From IMG/VR virus record IMGVR_UViG_3300013118_000173, positions 1 to 28,458 of that record: a stretch of DNA of 28,458 bases, one strand, 5' to 3'. Below, piece by piece: positions 26,334-28,458 of this stretch. This DNA comes from a virus. The position numbers and the translations under genes were made by a program. Numbering within the stretch: position 1 is the first letter of the stretch; each line of letters opens with the position of its first letter. The notes under the pieces were generated by a model. That model ran no database searches and was not told where the DNA came from. It saw only the letters and a list, made by a program, of their open reading frames with translations.

Positions 26334-28458
26334 TACCACATCACCACGACTTCTTTATTTGCAGACCAAACAAAATAAACTAGGCAATCTGCAAAATCTG
26401 GGCTCTTATCTTCAGGGTCAACTATTTTAATCTTTTCGCTTAAAGTCTTGTCCCACTTCATTTTCATTAACTCAGATCTTAAAGTGATGTTGTTAGGTAT
26501 GTCAACCCTTTTCTCAACCATCAAATTTTGTAACCTAAAGTATTGTTCTGCTTTTTTATTCATAAAGCGTTTCCTGCTAGAAGTTGGTAACTTGGCTTGC
26601 ACAGTAGTCGCTTCTTCGGGAGCTTCTCCAAAGTGACACGCGTTTACTTGGATGATGCCATCAGGATATATCTCATTCAAACGACTCACTATGCCTGCAC
26701 CTATACCTATACAATCAACATTAATCTTAGCCACATCTTCCTTTTCATCAACTAACCTAACAATGCGGTTTACTATTTGCATATTGTCACTCTTAGGTTC
26801 ATGATAAACATATTCAACTTTAAACAAGCCATCCGATTCATGACCATACATAATAACAGTAAAATCCAAACCTTTATCGCTAGGATCACAGGCAATTATG
26901 CCATCTCCTCTAGAAAGAAAGTTATTTTCTATTGCATTATTGATGTCTTTTAACCGAAATAAACTATCTTCAGCTTCAGGTGGAAAAACACTTTCATATA
27001 AAACTGTAAACTCAATAGGCGTTAATTCATCTCTCATCTCGTCTATAAAGGTCTCTGTCACTCTACCTTCTTCAATAGCAGTTTTATAACCAACATGAAT
27101 CACTAAAAATCTGCCAGAAACATAATGATCATAATATTTATTATCCATATCCCATGGGTTAGCTAACTCTATCAAAACACTATTCTCAGGGTCATCTCCA
27201 AGCATTCTAACTATTTTAGCATAAGCTTCTCTACTTATTTTAGCGCTCTCATCACAATTATGTGTTAGAAAACCATTTACAAAATAATTATTATTGTTTG
27301 CTATCTCTAAATTATAGACATATTTGTCTTTTGTGTTGACACTTTTAATTGATTTGATAGTAGCGATTTCCACATTTCTCTTTTGTAATTTGTTCTTGTG
27401 TGACAGCTCACACAAAGAGTTATTAGATTGTTTTCTTGAGAATTGTTTTTGTCGTAATCTATATGATGAACACAAAGCTTTCCAGTTTTCCCACAAAGAA
27501 AACACACATTTCCATCTCTTTTTTTGATTTTTCTCTTTAGTTTTATATTGAACTCTGGAGGCCAAGGAAGATTTCCTATCCCTCCCCTCCATACAGGATT
27601 GCCCTCCATTAGCATTTTCTCTGAATGACCTCTGTTCGCACACTTTCTTGAACAATATTGTCTCGTGTCTTTCATTGCAGGAATTACCTTTAATTGCTTT
27701 CCACAATATACGCATGAAATCAAAAAACGTTTTTTTTCTTGCTTTTGGATATTCTGCGAACGACAAATTACTGAACAGAACACTCTTTTTTTCTTTGTGT
27801 TTGGATCTACATAAAAAGAACTTCCACATTCTTTGCACAATATTTCTTTCTTGCCACCTCCCCACATAGGATTTTTTTCTCCTTTCTGCCAGTCTCCTCT
27901 GCATTTGTGACTGCAAAAATTTAAGTTCTGATTCTTCTGCCTTTTTATATGGCTCGGTCTCTTGTAAAATGGGGTTCTGCAAATATTGCACATAACTATT
28001 GGCATCTTTCTTAGAAGTCGTTACGCATTTATATATCTTATCGTTCTCCCTTAGTTTTTTAGCGGCAATATAACCTCTTTTTTCCTCAAATACAGGATGA
28101 TTTTCAGTTACTCTAAAACTGCCCAAATTAGTTTCTATTTCTAAAATCTTATCTTTTCTAGCATTCTTAAAATATCTCTTAATAGGTTGATATTCTAATT
28201 TTTGAGTGTCTGTATTATAAGATAAAACTTTTAATTTTAATTTTTTATCAACTATGTTTTTTATATCCTTTTCCCCTTTATTTGTCATAAATCTTTGACC
28301 TTTAGGTACACATATGACAAGATCAGCACCAAATCCCATTAATCTAGTGGCTTCACCATGAGCAGAAATAGTTAATAACTGACAACCATTCTTAAATGTC
28401 CAACGCCTTCTGCTTGTTTCTCGTTTTAATCTTTCAATAGAATTGTCCCGATCTATAT
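26333..28458 (-). CDS. terL: Terminase large subunit, 5' part missing, interrupted by an intein
   Basis: The frame is open to the window edge, so the ATPase N-terminus with Walker A lies outside. Numbering here is from the internal Met at 28339. Upstream of it is QLLTISAHGEATRL. Walker B reads GFGADLVI, intein, C362-D363-E364-S. The motor part continues ELANPWDMDNKYYDHYVSGR (coupling motif). The RNase H-like nuclease domain has D485 (IIACDPSDKG), D542 (INVDCIGIGAG) and D648/D651 (SPDFADCLVYFVW). Host-protein sequence is thus intact after splicing. TerL cuts the concatemer and pumps DNA into the head. Without splicing the Walker B aspartate is moved away from the phosphate site, so packaging depends on the intein. 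A zinc-ribbon gene follows at overlapping start/stop. Confidence 0.93.
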   Translation of the reverse strand, partial: IDRDNSIERLKRETSRRRWTFKNGCQLLTISAHGEATRLMGFGADLVICVPKGQRFMTNKGEKDIKNIVDKKLKLKVLSYNTDTQKLEYQPIKRYFKNARKDKILEIETNLGSFRVTENHPVFEEKRGYIAAKKLRENDKIYKCVTTSKKDANSYVQYLQNPILQETEPYKKAEESELKFLQSQMQRRLAERRKKSYVGRWQERNIVQRMWKFFLCRSKHKEKKSVLFSNLSFAEYPKARKKTFFDFMRILWKAIKGNSCNERHETILFKKVCEQRSFRENANGGQSCMEGRDRKSSLASRVQYKTKEKNQKKRWKCVFSLWENWKALCSSYRLRQKQFSRKQSNNSLCELSHKNKLQKRNVEIATIKSIKSVNTKDKYVYNLEIANNNNYFVNGFLTHNCDESAKISREAYAKIVRMLGDDPENSVLIELANPWDMDNKYYDHYVSGRFLVIHVGYKTAIEEGRVTETFIDEMRDELTPIEFTVLYESVFPPEAEDSLFRLKDINNAIENNFLSRGDGIIACDPSDKGLDFTVIMYGHESDGLFKVEYVYHEPKSDNMQIVNRIVRLVDEKEDVAKINVDCIGIGAGIVSRLNEIYPDGIIQVNACHFGEAPEEATTVQAKLPTSSRKRFMNKKAEQYFRLQNLMVEKRVDIPNNITLRSELMKMKWDKTLSEKIKIVDPEDKSPDFADCLVYFVWSANKEVVVMW
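27257..28312 (-). mobile_element. Intein at the Walker B motif of TerL (352 aa) with out-of-frame endonuclease gene
   Basis: The intein runs from C10 (CVPKGQRFMTNKGEKDIKNI, block A) to N361, before C362. Block B is SFRVTENHPVFEEKRGYIAA (with H81). The C-terminal blocks are DKYVYNLEIANNNNYFVNGF and LTHN followed by Cys. Splicing residues Cys1, His-Asn and Cys+1 are intact. Between about residues 112 and 322 the intein frame reads a basic, Ser/Lys/Arg-rich sequence with no recognised fold, because this DNA codes the HNH endonuclease in another frame (27307-28005). So it is a mini-intein of about 140 functional residues with a spacer of about 210. Confidence 0.9.
27307..28005 (-). CDS. HNH homing endonuclease in a +1 frame inside the TerL intein
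   Basis: The 232-residue protein has three zinc-finger-like modules (C6-C9 with C31-C35; C57-C60 with C77-C81; C98-C101 with C118-C122), then WPPEFNIKLKRKIKKRDGNV, and the HNH ribbon: CFLCGKTGKLCVHHIDYDKN, NNLITLCVSCHTRTN, with H180-H181, N193-N194, H202 and zinc Cys at 168, 171, 198, 201. It is complete and looks active. An in-frame TAA at 28021-28023, six codons before ATG 28005, separates it from anything upstream, so it needs its own initiation; no strong ribosome binding site is visible (AAGAAAG precedes the ATG). Its last 20 codons overlap the start of the intein C-terminal splicing segment in the other frame. Confidence 0.85.
   Translation of the reverse strand: MPIVMCNICRTPFYKRPSHIKRQKNQNLNFCSHKCRGDWQKGEKNPMWGGGKKEILCKECGSSFYVDPNTKKKRVFCSVICRSQNIQKQEKKRFLISCVYCGKQLKVIPAMKDTRQYCSRKCANRGHSEKMLMEGNPVWRGGIGNLPWPPEFNIKLKRKIKKRDGNVCFLCGKTGKLCVHHIDYDKNNSQENNLITLCVSCHTRTNYKREMWKSLLSNQLKVSTQKTNMSII

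Noticed and set aside
27257-28312. Sequencing error or plain frameshift mutation as the reason for the HNH being out of frame
   Set aside because: The intein frame is open from end to end and has both splicing halves in the same frame; an error would need two compensating indels, and the HNH frame has its own upstream stop and ATG. It remains formally possible.
1-28458. CRISPR array, rRNA, integrase or attachment site
   Set aside because: I saw no regularly spaced repeats, no rRNA-like sequence and no recombinase motif. Genome replication and lysogeny genes, if any, lie outside the window.

Overview
The window is most of the late, virion-building region of a tailed double-stranded DNA virus (Caudoviricetes), and it runs off both ends. 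I infer an archaeal host with moderate confidence. Two genes standing outside the big operons (start codons at 291 on + and 13036 on -) have a TATA-like box centred about 28 bases before the ATG and no ribosome binding site, as archaeal leaderless transcripts do. The operon genes mostly have GGAGG or GGTGA ribosome binding sites. A possible Sm-like protein and a secreted/membrane protein with N-glycosylation sequons fit this. The DNA is AT-rich. The host cannot be named from this sequence.

All but one of the genes are on the minus strand, so the order of reading is from right to left. At the right edge lies the large terminase subunit (5' end outside the window), interrupted by an intein exactly at the Walker B motif. 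It is followed by a tiny zinc-ribbon gene, a possible Sm-like gene, an unknown coiled-coil gene and a YkgJ-like Cys-cluster gene. A promoter-like element (25063-25080) precedes an adhesion module: a repeat-containing structural protein, a small coiled-coil/beta protein, two proteins carrying about five LamG/concanavalin-like domains, and two small proteins. A second copy of the element (19124-19141) precedes the head module: portal, MuF-like protein, prohead protease fused to scaffold, HK97-type major capsid protein, two small paralogous structural proteins, a small basic protein and the head-tail adaptor. A free-standing HNH endonuclease gene with its own promoter sits next, then a third copy of the element (12532-12549). 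After it come the neck and tail genes: stopper, gp10-like protein, tail terminator, tail tube, the G/GT tail chaperones with a -1 frameshift, a short tape measure, baseplate hub and fibre-like proteins. The operon ends with a transglutaminase-like cysteine enzyme carrying a second intein, a holin-like gene and two very small single-span membrane peptides. No sheath gene is seen, so a siphovirus with a short tail is likely. A convergent plus-strand gene at the left edge encodes a signal-peptide/one-span protein with a cytoplasmic zinc ribbon.

The most striking feature is in the terminase intein. A complete HNH homing endonuclease gene (27307-28005) lies inside the intein but in a different (+1) frame, while the intein frame stays free of stops across the whole stretch, so both frames are used over about 700 bases. 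The other intein sits directly before the catalytic cysteine of the transglutaminase-like enzyme, so the +1 splicing residue and the enzyme nucleophile are the same amino acid. A near-identical 18-base element at the head of three transcription units is a strong candidate for the late promoter of this virus.
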